The position numbers were made by a program, and so were the translations under genes. Source: Zelopaecilomyces penicillatus (Eukaryota; Ascomycota; Sordariomycetes; Hypocreales; Pseudodiploosporaceae). Taken from it: a stretch of DNA of 64,000 nucleotides. The stretch spans positions 880,501 to 944,500 of the forward strand of contig VCCP01000006.1 in NCBI GenBank assembly GCA_005765155.1, given 5' to 3'. Of the stretch, positions 47,537 through 57,827 are shown one piece after another. Numbering within the stretch: the stretch's first letter is position 1; each line of letters starts with the position of its first letter. Below the pieces are notes generated by a model, which worked only from the letters and a program-made list of their open reading frames with translations, did not search any database and was not told the DNA's origin.

Positions 47537-48266
47537 ATGGCGTCTTCAACTTCATTCACCATCTCGGCTCAGGCAAACACTGATATCTGGAAGAAGCCTC
47601 CCACTCACGATGTGTTTACAGGTATGGCTCAACTCTAATTACTATTTCCCCAATGACGTCCCAAGATCTCATCCCCTCTATGCTCCATTCCTATACATCA
47701 CAGCATTTTCTACAAATCATTCCCTACATCTAATTGCTAACATCTACCTGTACCCAATTCAAGCCCCGTACAAGCCTCACTCCAGCAAGCCTCTCGCCCA
47801 GTTCATCTCCGCAACCATCACCTTCACCACCACCTACACCCTCCAGTTCGACCAGGCCGGCATTCTCCTCAAATTCACCAAGCCAGGCTCCCCCTCCACC
47901 CCTAGAAAGTGGATCAAGGCCGGCATCGAGCTCTTCAACGATCAGCCCCGCCTTTCCACCGTCTGCTGTGACAGCTGGGCTGATTGGAGCGTTGCGTCCG
48001 CCACCCACGCTGATGAGATCCGGGCTGGAAAGCGATCCGTCACTCTGCTCGTCGAGAGGGAAGCTGGCGGGTCGTGTTTGTGGATTTACCAAATAGATGG
48101 CGAGACTAAGGTCCCGTTGAGAGAGATTTGTTGGGTGTATGGCGACCACCTTGGAGAGGGATGGGAGGTTGAGGTGAGCGGGGCTGTTGCCAGGCCGGCC
48201 AAGGAGGCGGATGGAAGCCTTGAGGCCAAGTTCCAAGACTTTGATGTCAAGTGGGCGGAACAGTAA
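47537..48266 (+). CDS. DUF1349 / concanavalin-like beta-jelly-roll protein, 195 aa
   Basis: Two exons: 47537-47621 and 47764-48266, with the codon for Ala29 split. The sequence SFTISAQANTDIWKKPP followed by the core YTLQFDQAGILLKF, WIKAGIELFNDQPRLSTV and LREICWVYGDHLGEGWEVEV is characteristic of DUF1349 proteins (annotated in yeast as regulators of enolase 1), which adopt a concanavalin/jelly-roll fold. The biochemical role is not established. It is small, soluble and without a signal peptide. A TATA box and CA-rich leader suggest regulated expression. Confidence 0.88.
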
Positions 48267-49427
48267 TCAAGATATTGTAGAGTGCAACCAGGATTGGCAT
48301 CTCATCTTACCTGCAGTCAAAAGCTAGTATGAATAACAAGTGGAGCGTGTGGAGCGTGAAATATTACAATACAATCAGTCAGTCAATCATCATAAGTCAC
48401 GCACATCAACACATTCATAGGGGACAAAAAAGCTGAGGTGGCCAATTTTCTCATTCCTCAACCCTGACGGTGCTCACGCCAGGGAGGATCGCATGCGACC
48501 CTACAAATAATAATAATCGTCAAGATCATATCCATCAATCTTCGGCGGTCTCGCCCCTTCAGGACCATGCAGGTCTACATCCTCCCAAAAAAGAACAAAG
48601 GAAAATCGTTACTGAGTTGGTAGTCTCCTCCGGAGGGGTAAACTTTTCAAAGTCAACTAGTAAGGGAAACTAACTGGTGTTCAGCCTGTGAACGCCTTGC
48701 GGTTCCCCAACATGGGTACTTTCTCGAATATGGAGCTTGTTTCTTGTTTCGCAATCCCCAAGGTTTAAACAAAAACATGCCCAGTCCTTTTTCAAATGCA
48801 AGCAAAAGGGAGGAGCATCAAAAAATCAAGTTCCCATTCGAGCGCACCGGAAAAAAGGGGCAATTGGTGTCAGTCTTGGCCCCGTGACAAGGATAAGAGT
48901 GGTGCTGGTTGCCGTGGCTTCTCCATGCTTCTTCTCGGTAGGGCAGCATTCGACCAGCGAAAAAAAGGTCCAGTCTCGTGAAGTGCCTCCCAGTGGGAAA
49001 CATGGTTTGACGCGGTGTTGTAAAAGTATCGAGCAGAGAGTTTGAACGAGTAGAAACATGCAAAATCTCGAATGGGAGAAGAGACATAAAGGGGGTGGGG
49101 TGGAAGACCAGTATGGTAAGTGGCTCCATTAAAACCTCCCATCTCTTGAACTCATCGGACAACTAATAGTCGGCCAACCTCGCGAGAATTGGAAAAAAAA
49201 AGGGAGATTCAATCCCTCAGATGAAAGTCGACAATCTGATGAGGGAGCTTAAAAGCAACAACGCCAATTCAAGTTCCAGAATCGTTATTACAGGTGCTTT
49301 TTTTTTTGCTGGCTTTTTCTTTCCGTTGATTTCCATGTTTCAACTGCACTCCGTGTGCTCTGTACTCGTACAGCTGCGCATTCAGAAACCTGAATTGTCA
49401 TTTTGCGCATGTGCTTCAGTGCACTTT
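48267..49427. other. Convergent intergenic region
   Basis: 1.16 kb between the DUF1349 and BTB genes, which converge. No gene supported. Confidence 0.5.
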
Positions 49428-50282
49428 TCAAACTGTCTTCGGCGAACGACCATTGGTCACGTCGATGACATCGTCCAGGTGGTTGCACATGGCCACAAAC
49501 AGGTCAAAGAATAGTTTGCTTCCACCTGCTTCCATTTCGGCCTGCATGGTCCCGCTCCGCTTAAACGTCTTGCGGCAGCGGATGATCAGAGCGAGGTAAT
49601 GAGCGCGCAAGCGGCTGTCTGAATCGGGCGTGTGGGCATAGGCATACTGGGCAGACCGCAGAATGGTGCCGACATCAATGCCGGCCTGCAGCCCCTGCTT
49701 GCGCAGAGCCAGACGTTTGAGCTCCTCCAGACCATATCGGTCGGCGGCACAGTAGATGACTGTGTCACGGAGGACCTCGGCCCCCACGCTGGATAGATAT
49801 ACGGCGGCCTCGGACGCCGAACCTGCGCGACCACCTCCATTTTCGGGGTTGGGTGATGTGTGAGGTGTCTTCGCCTGGTCCTCGAGTTCCCAGGAGTTGC
49901 GATGCCTGATGTGAATTAGGCGTGGGTAGTAATCTCCTTTGTAGAGATACTCAAGGACGGCGGAGAAAACCTCGGGTTCTTCCTCGGGGAGGGAAATTCT
50001 CCTGCCCTGCGCGTCGGGGAAGTTGCTTCGGCAAGCGGCCTCGAAGAAAGGCGACTGGCGGAGAACATCCTCGTGCGCCGCAAAGAGCCGCCCGTCCCGG
50101 CCAACAGTGAGGGTCACAATCGGCGAGGGGGCAGCGGACTTGGTGGTGACGGTGTCCTGCTCAGTGAGCGATCTTTGTAGTTTCGACAGCTTCGTGGGAT
50201 CCCGGACGGTGCTCGACTTCTTCTGTCTCGCAGACTTGTCCACGCGAGTCTGGTCTTGCGACCTGAACGAGCGCTTGAACAT
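49428..50282 (-). CDS. BTB/POZ domain protein, 284 aa
   Basis: Single exon. I chose the ATG of MFKRSFRS; an in-frame ATG 33 codons upstream (50381) would add a Ser/Thr-rich leader. The BTB fold starts at IVTLTVGRDGRLFAAHEDVLRQ and continues with SPFFEAACRSNF, RRISLPEEEPEVFSAVLEYLYKGDY, then a polar insert before the remaining helices (YCAADRYGLEELKRLAL). No Kelch, MATH or zinc-finger domain follows; the C-terminal half is helical (BACK-like). Such fungal proteins are possible Cullin-3 adaptors or dimeric scaffolds; the target is unknown. Confidence 0.85.
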   Translation of the reverse strand: MFKRSFRSQDQTRVDKSARQKKSSTVRDPTKLSKLQRSLTEQDTVTTKSAAPSPIVTLTVGRDGRLFAAHEDVLRQSPFFEAACRSNFPDAQGRRISLPEEEPEVFSAVLEYLYKGDYYPRLIHIRHRNSWELEDQAKTPHTSPNPENGGGRAGSASEAAVYLSSVGAEVLRDTVIYCAADRYGLEELKRLALRKQGLQAGIDVGTILRSAQYAYAHTPDSDSRLRAHYLALIIRCRKTFKRSGTMQAEMEAGGSKLFFDLFVAMCNHLDDVIDVTNGRSPKTV

Positions 50283-51977
50283 TGCGGCGGTAGGTGTCTG
50301 TCTCGACGTGAGGCTAGAGACAATAGAAGAACTAAAGAATGGCTCCGTGTTGGGATAAACGGTAAACGCACGAGAGGACAAGAGACAATGAAGTCCGCTT
50401 ATCCAGCCTCTCGCGGATAGGTTGTTTGTATATATTGTCTAGAGAGCGACGAAAAGAGCGATTGAGAAAGAGTGAGAAGAAAAGAGCGTACGACGCACAA
50501 AGAGATTGACGGGGGCCCGGGCGGAAGATATCCTTCTTGGAACAAGACGATATCTTCGTGAGTGCTTTGCGGCCCTATTTGGTTGTGTGTGGGGAGAAAG
50601 GAGAAGAGAGGCGTGAAGTTGTGCCAGCATTCCATTTTGTACGGGTACACCCGATCGCGGGGTGGTGGACGTGAACGCTGGTGCAGGTGGGTTCAGCCAC
50701 AGCAGCTGTGGTTGGCAGTCTCCAGGTAGTGAGTACCTCTCCCCTCGTCCCTCTACCATGACCTTGCTTGACCTTGACTTCGGCCTTCGATCTTCCTCGA
50801 CACCTATTTTTGTCCCAGTCTAGGCCGTCCCTGTCGCAGGGACAGTAGACAGCGCATCAACAGGCAGCCTTGGACCATTCAGGACGTTAGACCGCCAGGC
50901 GTTGGAAGTTGGAAGTTGGAACAACGCGCACGACGCCACTCACCCATCCATGTAAACAGACAACAGACACCATCGTTTGACAATCTGCTGTCCGGCCAAC
51001 TGGCACCTTTGAGCAAGACGAATAAGAGGCCATCGTATTCGCCATGACTGACTAATTTGCCCGCGGGACGAGCTTGGCTCTCATCCAAGCCCAAGGCGAG
51101 GCTGTCTGAGTCTCCGCTGCCCAACTTGGCGACTGACAACTGGTGCCTTACCTGGTGTGTAGTATCTCTGCTGGGCTCTCCTTATTGCCTCAGGCTACCT
51201 ACAGACATTTGATCAGATGATTGATTAGGCGCTTTCAACCACCCTCTCTGCGTCCAACTCATCAGCATGATTTCAAAGCTCATGCTGTTGGCATTTTCTC
51301 GTTGAATGTATTGCTACATGTTCGCTGGCACATGAAACTGGGCAAAGCCACGGCACCACGTACCCTCTACTTCCAGAGAGCACCGTGCATGGAGGGGTCC
51401 GAATATCGACTTCACAGCACTTCATCATTGAGACTTGCGTCACCGCATTTCTTGTTTCTCCCACCATACTGAGACATCTCCCTAGCATAATCAATGTCAA
51501 GACGCCAACTACAGTTTCTTTTACAGAATTGTAACATCAATCACCATAGTTGCAGCTGAGGCAAAGAAATCTCTGCGTTGATGTGAATGCCATCCAGGCA
51601 GCGTGATATAGATATATTTCCAGTGTAAGCTAAAAACTAGGCAGCGGCTAAAGGAATCATGAAGGAGCTATGTAAAAGAATGGTCCAGGTTGTTCCAAAG
51701 AGCAAGGGTTAAACTAGGACCGTAGTAGGATTAATGTAGTCTGGGGGTAACAGGGTAGATATATACGTCCGCCATGATCGTCCAACGGATTATAGGTGTG
51801 CTAAAATCGAACTCTTTGAGAATTGCAGCCAGTACCTCAACTTCCTTTGACTCCCACCTTTTCTTCTGGTAATGGGGGAAGAGGGTGTTCTTCTTGTGCT
51901 CATCGCCTTGTGTGGTGAGGAGACTTTCCTTCATTTCGCAGGGATATCAGTTCAAGGAAAAGGCCCAGGCGTGATGT
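50283..51977. other. Intergenic upstream of the BTB gene
   Basis: 1.7 kb between two minus-strand genes. A triplicated TTGGAAG-type unit occurs near 50900-50925. No gene supported. Confidence 0.5.
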
Positions 51978-53220
51978 TTACCGTTCGAGGGGGCTGATGA
52001 AACTGCATCGAGGTCGGGTGAGTCCCTCTCGTATTCCCACCAGGCCTTGCATCAAGATGAACACTATCAAGAAAATCATCAGCAAAGGGGTTTGGCAGTT
52101 CAAAAGAAATAAAGCATCTTACTAATTGGCGAAAGAAGCACAAAACCTATGCAGTACGTTGTCACACCCTCCTCAGAACCGATTTGACCTTCATCGAGCC
52201 AGTAGAATGGGGCCGATCCTGTGAGGTACTTCCCAATTGCAGCCCAACCAAGATAGAGACCAGAGGACACAAAAAGACTAAAAATGTGCCAGCCAATTGC
52301 CTAATGATATTAATAACGATGTCATCTGACCAAACAGACTCCGTAACTTACAAGAGGACGTTTGATGCTGTTGAACAACAGTATCTCAGTGGCCATTACA
52401 AGTGAGGTAATGCCGTAGACGTTGAAGATGATGAAGGGCTTGAACCATCCCTCGCCAAAAAGATCACTGACTGATGAAGTTATTAGCCCAGTTTAGTCTC
52501 ATGATTGTGGACGTCGCGTTTACTCACAGGGAGTTTTGGGCAAAGATGTAACAGTCCATGCCAGGGACCCTTCTTCTGTACTATTCGGCAATGATGATCC
52601 TCCTTCACCACCGCCCTGGCCCCTGGTAATGAACCAGTAGATTATCGTGTTCATGAATGAGAAGACGCATGTCGTTGTGTATAGCATGGTAAAGTGGAAC
52701 TGCTTGCGTAGGCTAGCCATATTGCCAGGGAGGGACATGAGTTTGAAGACCCTCGTCTCGATGCTGCCTTCGTGGTCGTTAGGGTCGGGATAGTACAGGT
52801 GGGTAAAGGTCCACGCCTGTCATGAGAAAGTTTGTAAGCTTAGAACTGTGCCAAACAATTGTAATGAGTCAAACTCACAAAGGTGACGGCATGGTATATG
52901 AGGGCCATGGAGCATGTGATCATGCCGAAGTCAAAACAGAGACTCCATTTGGTCACATCAGTTTCCTCCTGCAACTTGAAAAAGCCGAACATGCAGGCCA
53001 CTGCGGTGAGGTAAGTGAGCACAGTACCCCTAAGGATCACTAGGGTATTCTGTGGAATAAAACGCCATGGAGAATGACACGCTCTGAGAAACGGAGGCTT
53101 TCAATAGAGTGTTAGACATAAAACATGGAATCAACATCATGGCCCTCGACTCACATGATCCTGCATGACATTGGGGCCTGGAAGACCACGGGACGCTGAA
53201 AGGAGAGGAGCCGAAGACAT
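51978..53220 (-). CDS. Multi-pass membrane protein, FAR-17a/AIG1-like, about 312 aa
   Basis: Six exons: 53220-53155, 53097-52879, 52816-52528, 52470-52352, 52300-52123 and 52045-51978. All junctions have GTRAG-type donors and keep frame. Hydrophobic segments include VLTYLTAVACMFGFF, MITCSMALIYHAVTFAW, FTMLYTTTCVFSFMNTIIYW, FIIFNVYGITSLVMATEILLF and WHIFSLFVSSGLYLGWAAI, so five or six membrane spans are likely. The pattern of a TEILLF helix followed by W-H and LYLGWAAIGKYLTGSAPFYWL resembles the FAR-17a/AIG1 family (androgen-induced protein, lipid-ester hydrolases in animals), but this is a pattern match and moderate at best. Reading through the last intron gives an early stop; splicing gives an end with LVGIREGLTR, which looks more natural. 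Confidence 0.7.
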
Positions 53221-53782
53221 GGCTTCCGTTCACACGAGAACTGCACACTGCTGTGATTGGAAGGCGATGGAAATGGCGAAAAGCCGGTAAGTATGATCAA
53301 GCCAGGAGAGCCAAGCAGAGGGCCGGTTGATTTGAGATGGTGGGATGCTGGCTAAAAAACGAAGTGGAGGAAGAAAAGTGAGAGATTTTGAGAAGAGACT
53401 TGGCCAGGAAATTCGTCAAAGAGGCGAATTTGGCGCTGGGAAGGAGCGGAGTGTATTGAAGATGGTGGTAGGTGCCATCTTGTCAGACCTGATGGCATCA
53501 AATTACCTACAGGTAATGAAACAGAAAGCCCAACCTACAACATGTATCCAAGAGAGAGAACGACGAAGCACATCATATGTAGCTGATGATGCTGAAGCGG
53601 GATTGTATTAATAGGACCGCGATAAGCGCTGCTTAATATTTTGAACAATATTTCGTGGTATTGATTAATATGAAGGTGGCCATAGCAGTACAGAATATGG
53701 TATACATGTTCATTCAACTGAAGAGACTGAACCGAAGCTGGAAAGCACTCAGCTGGTGTCTGCTTCACACCCGTCGTTATGT
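53221..53782. other. Intergenic
   Basis: 562 bp between two minus-strand genes. No gene supported. Confidence 0.5.
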
Positions 53783-54138
53783 TCATTCTGTTCTGGGTTT
53801 GCTGGCAGCACCCTCTTTTTGCATGCCTTCACACCCCGTGAGCTTGCCTGCTATTTCCTCTGCCTTGCCGTATCCTTGTGATGTGTCTCGGTTTTCGCCT
53901 GCCTTTTGCATTGTTGCCCGGCCAGCGGCCTTGTCTTGTTCTCCAGATGCAGTCCAGGCTTGTGAGCCACTCAGACTACCTACGACCGCCTGTGTCAAGT
54001 GAGAGTAACATGTTAGCGTGCTTGGACATGAACTGAATGGACTTGAGAAAGCATTACTTCTGCAGTGCCCTTGACGAATTGAGCATGCCCGCCGATAAGG
54101 CTAGGTTGCTGTTGCTGATTGTTGTTATTGCTGTCCAT
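53783..54138 (-). CDS. CsbD-like small stress protein, 95 aa
   Basis: Two exons: 54138-54058 and 53989-53783. The first exon is Asn/Gln-rich (DSNNNNQQQQP) and ends in HAQFVKGTAE. The second encodes two Gly/Lys/Glu helical units with GSLSGSQAWTASGEQDKAAG and GYGKAEEIAGKLTGCEGM, the repeat pattern of CsbD-like proteins (general stress proteins in bacteria; fungal relatives are described as mismatch/cruciform DNA-recognition-type proteins). It is hydrophilic and probably soluble. Function in this organism is unknown; induction by stress is expected from the family only. Confidence 0.82.
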
Positions 54139-54768
54139 GGTTGTGTCGAAGACAATTGCTGTACTACGTAGATTGACGTCGTCTCAGGGTAGGTAGGTGT
54201 GGCTCTGCGGGAGGGTGTTGGAATATATGGATCAAGGGGGAACTTCACAGAACAGCGTTGGAACCGGCCGCTATTCTCCTCTTTATATATAATTCAATCG
54301 AACCAATTTGGATAGATGATGACATCGGCGTCTCGATCTGCGAAGCCAATATCAATGACATCAGGCCCCGCATGGCATCTACGCCCACTGTCGCACATCG
54401 TCTCAAAAGGGAACAGGAGGTGAATGGTGTGGGTGGCTCAAATTCTAGTTAGCAGTAATACAGAGGGTCAGTTTACAGAAGGCTTTGGGTATTGACACAC
54501 CACTGTATTCATTAGTGGGGCCGATCCCAGCTAGAGCTGTTCCTGTTCTGCCAACGTGTGGGATGAGTGGTAGAGACACCTGGCCCGTGCTTTTTCGAGA
54601 GCCACGATGTCCAGATCTCCAAACTTGCTGGCCTTTTGAGTGCTCCAGGCAGAGGCAACATCGCGCAACGGGACGACGCCAATTCTCCCTCGACATACGA
54701 CCACCATTCCGCGCGACGACGAATCGCCTTGACACTCAAAGCCAGCACAAAGTATCCACAACGACAAC
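54139..54768. other. Divergent intergenic region (CsbD-like / SEC11)
   Basis: 630 bp with a GGTAGGTAGGTG word at about 54188-54199. No gene supported. Confidence 0.5.
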
Positions 54769-55426
54769 ATGCTGTCCGGCCTTCAGAACCCGCGGCAGAT
54801 GGCCGCGCAGCTCATGAACTTTGGGCTGGTACTGTCCACTGCCTTTATGGTATGCCCTGTCCAAATGCCGACGACTCGGGAGTTGTAGCAATCGCGTACT
54901 TGTGCTAATGTATGCGAAAAGATGTGGAAAGGAATCTCGATTGTCAGCGACTCGCCATCCCCGATAGTTGTCGTCCTCAGTGGTAGCATGGAGCCCGCAT
55001 TCCAGCGCGGCGATCTTCTCATCCTGTGGAATCGAGAACTCTTCAGCGAAACTGCGGTCGGTGAGGTGGTTGTCTATAACGTCAAGGGCAAAGATATTCC
55101 AATTGTTCACAGAGTCGTGCGGAAATTCGGTAGCGGGTATGCTTAGATTCTCCTACACATCCCCAACCCATTTTGCAACACGTTTGTGCTGACGTCTTTC
55201 TAGAAGCAAGGCAAAACTTCTCACAAAAGGCGATAACAACTTGTCAGATGATACCGAGCTGTACGCAAGAGGACAGGACTATTTGGAACGCAGTGACATT
55301 ATCGGCAGCGTGGTCGGGTACGTCCCGTTTGTGGGATATGTTACCATTATGCTATCAGAACATCCGTGGCTCAAGACGGTAATGCTTGGCATCATGGGCT
55401 TGCTGGTGGTACTACAAAGAGAATAA
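54769..55426 (+). CDS. Signal peptidase complex catalytic subunit SEC11, 172 aa
   Basis: Three exons: 54769-54849, 54922-55136 and 55204-55426. It is a type II ER membrane protein with a TM segment near residues 15-35. The catalytic dyad/triad residues are Ser49 in VLSGSMEPAF, His90 in PIVHRV and Asp109 in LLTKGDNNLSDD. A second hydrophobic stretch lies at the C-terminus (MLGIMGLLVVLQ). Sec11 cleaves signal peptides in the ER lumen as part of the SPC with Spc1, Spc2 and Spc3. Length and sequence match fungal Sec11 throughout. Confidence 0.97.
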
Positions 55427-56260
55427 TACCGGTTGGAAACGACGACTGGATCGCAAAATAATACAAATATGAAATTTCGGCGGTTTACCGAGCTTGCATT
55501 GATACCCGGATTGCCGGTTTTATCCTGTCGGCTCTTGAGAGACTTTCATCTTGGCAACTAACTAATAAATCCCTGTATCGTCAAATGTATCAATTCACAT
55601 GTCTGGGTGCCGCAGCTACACTGACAGGCGGAAAGGCAGACCGACTTAGAATCTCTGTAGACAGACCTCGTGCTGTCAAATGACCGTGAAGCGGCTGTGC
55701 ACAAGTTGGCCTACCAGGACCAGCCGTTAGTCCTAAAATAGAAATGGCCGAACTATTGTGTGCTGTATCATTGGGTGGTTAGCTGCAGGCCGGTAGCAGC
55801 CAGCCAATCACTGGTCCGGAAGCAAAATTTACACCAATCAGACCGTTGTGGCTTGTTGGCATTCCCCATAGCGCCGCAGCTATCAATAGAGGACGAAGCT
55901 GGCGGCTCATCCTGACACGAGGATGCCTGTCTTGAAATTGCCACTTGTCAGATCCTCGCCGTCGCTCCTTGGTTCCTATTAATTATCAGCCCTCCCTCGT
56001 TTTTTTTTGTCTTCACCATAGTTTGCAACCAAGTCACTCGCTTTGTGCTTCATCTCTGAGAGCATTTTGGTTTTCTTTGCCTTGTCCTGATTTTTGTCTT
56101 GCTTCTCGTCTGCCCCCCCCCGCAACTCGCGATTCTTCGACCGTCTGCGCAACGAACTCCTGCAAGCCGTGATTTAATTACCAATACTGCGAAAGTATCA
56201 GCAGACGTTGCTGTTTGTTTCGACTTTGGCGCGCAACCCGGCGATCGACGTTCTCTAATC
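55427..56260. other. Intergenic between SEC11 and MARVEL-like gene
   Basis: 834 bp including a pyrimidine-rich leader region around 55980-56110. No gene supported. Confidence 0.5.
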
Positions 56261-57317
56261 ATGGCTTCAGCACCGGTACATGATGGTGCTGTGAACACAC
56301 AAGATTCTATTTCCACCCCGGCACCTGCCCATCCTCTCCCGGTGCAGTCGCAAAATGAGAAGACTGTCCAGCAGCCATATGCCATGTACGCGATGCCCCA
56401 CGGGCAACAGTATCAGGTATATTCGGGACAGCAATACCTTGAGCCGCCGGGCCCAGTGATCAACAAGGGTTGGGAGATGACCAAATACGTTCTTCACGGT
56501 CTTTCCATTGTCTGTTGTATTTGTGGCATCGCGTTGGTGCTTTCAGTCCGTGGCATAAACTTCCCTTTGCCCGTGGTGTTGTGCCCAATTGTAAGCCCTA
56601 TCTTATAGCCGTTTCGCCTGCTGTTTGCGGATTTCTTTATTGTGCTTAGGCTGACCTAAATGACTGTAGTTTGCTGTTGCTTTGATATGGAGTATCGCCG
56701 AGTTCATTACTCGAGCCGTTCACAAGTTCAAGTCTGGTATACATCCAGGTGCTCATGTTGCCATATCGCTTCTGCTTTGGCTAGCCTTGGGTCTCTTTGG
56801 AGGTCTCATGCTGGGAAGTTATGCCGTCCTTGACTTTTGGTACAATGATCGGGATTGCAATGACTCTTATTACGGCCGGTCTTCCCGATACAATGATATT
56901 TTTGATAACGATGACGATGACTGCGATGATAAGTTGTCGGGTGTGCGCACAAAGATCCTTGCAGCATTGGGATTCGCAATCGTCGTGGGACTATTGCATT
57001 TTGCTCTTTTCGTTGGTGCCTGTGTTGACACACACAAGCACAACGCCGCCGCTTCAAGAGCCATTTTGGTCATGACCCAACCTCAGAACTGGGGTGCCAT
57101 GGCCCAGGGCTGGCAGCCAATGCCCCCCAATGGTACCATGCCATCACACGGCCAAAACATTCCGTTGCAAGACCAAACCTACAGCCCCAGACCAGTCGCT
57201 TCAGATGGTGCAGTTGCGGGTGCTGACAACGGTAGCGGAATCAGGGCACCAGAGCCAAGCCATGGACCGCCTCAGCAGACTCCAAATGTCACGGAATTCT
57301 ATACACCGACTCGCTGA
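56261..57317 (+). CDS. MARVEL-like tetraspan membrane protein, 325 aa
   Basis: Two exons: 56261-56590 and 56670-57317. A 70-residue Pro/Gln-rich cytosolic N-terminus precedes four hydrophobic helices: YVLHGLSIVCCICGIALVL; the one rebuilt over the intron, VVLCPIFAVALIWSIAEF; ISLLLWLALGLFGGLMLGSY; and ILAALGFAIVVGLLHFALFV. Between helices 3 and 4 lies a Tyr/Asp-rich loop (YNDRDCNDSYY, then a poly-Asp run). The C-terminal 100 residues are Pro/Gln-rich. Topology resembles fungal MARVEL-domain proteins at the plasma membrane or eisosome edge. A conserved function cannot be read from the sequence. Confidence 0.82.
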
Positions 57318-57827
57318 GTTGGTCCACAGAGATGTGTTTGATCAACACTTTTGACATGAGGAGCAGAGGCAGGATAAGAAAGGACCGTGGGCAATGTTGG
57401 AAACTATAGTTTTTAAGATAATAGATAGGAGACAGCGTTGGGTAGATATTGTCGGTGGTTTGAGATACCCTGGTATGCGAACATTTTGACATTGAACATC
57501 CTTTTTGGAAAATCTATTAGGTCATGATTGGATACCACTTATACATAATTAGAAACATCATACACACTTAATGAACACAATAATGAAGAGAGAAGCGAAA
57601 GATCCTCCAACCCAAAAATGCGTCAACATTACAAAACAAAGAAATGTAACTTGGGGGTATTTTCTCCAAAACAAACTTTGCCTTTTATTGCAGTGACGCA
57701 CGCCCCAACTTGATAACAAAAAACGTGTATGTTCAAAAGTCATCCTGAATGCAAGTTCTCGAGCAAAAAATAAAAGCAGGTTAAGATCATCATCATCATC
57801 ATGTGCGGTGTGGCGGCGGGCACCCTT
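57318..57827. other. Convergent 3' region
   Basis: 510 bp, AT-rich, between the MARVEL-like and kinesin genes. No gene. Confidence 0.5.
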
